Shown here piece after piece: positions 14,641-15,070 of a DNA stretch of 15,070 nucleotides (positions are counted from its first letter, which is position 1; every line of letters begins with the position of its first letter). The notes beneath the pieces are model-generated. The model saw only the letters and a list, made by a program, of their open reading frames with translations, did not search any database and was not told the origin of the DNA. This DNA is from CAIWXH01 sp964555675. Its GTDB lineage: Bacteria > Chloroflexota > Chloroflexia > Chloroflexales > Chloroflexaceae. A program made the position numbers and the translations under genes. Where the stretch lies: contig CAZKTU010000160.1 of assembly GCA_964555675.1 (NCBI GenBank), positions 1 through 15,070 of the forward strand, read 5' to 3'.

Positions 14641-15070
14641 CTACTCCTCCTCGCGGGCGAACAGCTGATCGAGGGCGCTCTGGGTGACCGCGCGATAGAC
14701 GGCGCGCAGCTCGTCGCCGATGCCGGCGGGCGGATCGCCGTAGCGGCGCAGAATGGCCGCCTCGAGCTCGGGGGCGGCGAGCTGTGGGGCGAACAGCGCG
14801 AGCTCGGCGCCAGGCTCGTCGAAGCCGGCCAGCAACTCGGCCAGGGGTGGCGCCTGCTCCACGCTCGGTGCCGGGGGCTCGTCGCCGCTCTCAGCGGCGC
14901 TCTCGGCCCGCCTCGCCGAGAGCTCCTGGATCACCTGGGCCTTGCTCCGGCCGCGCAGCTCGAAAAGCAAAAACGGGTCCTCGTCGAAGCGCTCGCCGAG
15001 CAGGTAGTGCACAGCGGCGAGATCCGCGCTGTTACCGCTCGGCGTACCATACCAGCATACACACGGGTAA
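14641..15070 (-). CDS. SWIM-finger-like protein, 3' part (runs off window)
   Basis: Only the last 142 residues are visible; the frame is open to the window edge, so the gene starts beyond 15070. An internal GTG at 15012 could be mistaken for a start but lacks a ribosome site. The segment LAAVHYLLGERFDEDPFLLFELRGRS is the hallmark that follows a SWIM zinc finger (CxC-n-CxH). CVC is present (15055-15063), but the expected CxH reads Ser-Ala-Asp (codons at 15022-15030). After it come an acidic, proline-containing linker and a helical end. SWIM proteins often accompany SNF2 helicases; that partner would lie outside the window. The stop codons of this gene and of the convergent helicase gene are only four bases apart, which leaves no room for a terminator. 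Confidence 0.75.
   Translation of the reverse strand, partial: YPCVCWYGTPSGNSADLAAVHYLLGERFDEDPFLLFELRGRSKAQVIQELSARRAESAAESGDEPPAPSVEQAPPLAELLAGFDEPGAELALFAPQLAAPELEAAILRRYGDPPAGIGDELRAVYRAVTQSALDQLFAREEE

Overview
Organism and style: The DNA is very GC-rich, with almost every third codon position G or C. As a result long open frames occur on the opposite strand of nearly every real gene. Strong AGGAG-type ribosome sites precede most starts. A MacA/HlyD-like adaptor made as a lipoprotein, an FtsX exporter, a Dna2-like nuclease-helicase and a SWIM-type protein together fit a filamentous-type Chloroflexota (Chloroflexia, e.g. Roseiflexus/Kouleothrix relatives). That assignment is an inference from gene style, not a proof. 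No rRNA, tRNA, CRISPR array or transposase is visible.

Left part (1-3081): An OmpR-family response regulator and its HAMP-containing sensor histidine kinase form a tightly coupled minus-strand pair. They are followed by a small secreted glycine/histidine-rich protein. The intergenic DNA carries phased CTCAT/CTCAG repeats upstream of the regulator, and a three-fold 11-bp repeat sits upstream of the secreted-protein gene. These are likely binding sites for the regulator.

Middle (3082-8369): A divergent plus-strand operon encodes a MacB/LolD-type ABC ATPase fused to a C-terminal cyclic-nucleotide-binding domain, a large FtsX/MacB-type permease, and a long coiled-coil HlyD/MacA-like lipoprotein. 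A clear hairpin follows it. The shared intergenic operators suggest that the two-component system controls this exporter. The cNMP domain would add a second, intracellular input. This locus is the best candidate for an under-described system in the window.

Right part (8427-15070): A minus-strand pair encodes an Eis-like GNAT acetyltransferase and a glyoxalase-fold (VOC) protein. A 1433-residue plus-strand protein then combines a Cas4/RecB-like Fe-S nuclease, a degenerate RNase H-like domain and an SF1 Upf1/Dna2-type helicase. The window ends in the 3' part of a SWIM-finger-like gene in which the second half of the zinc motif appears to be lost. A palindromic intergenic element recurs in full near 17-70 and 4279-4328, and in part at 2796-2816.
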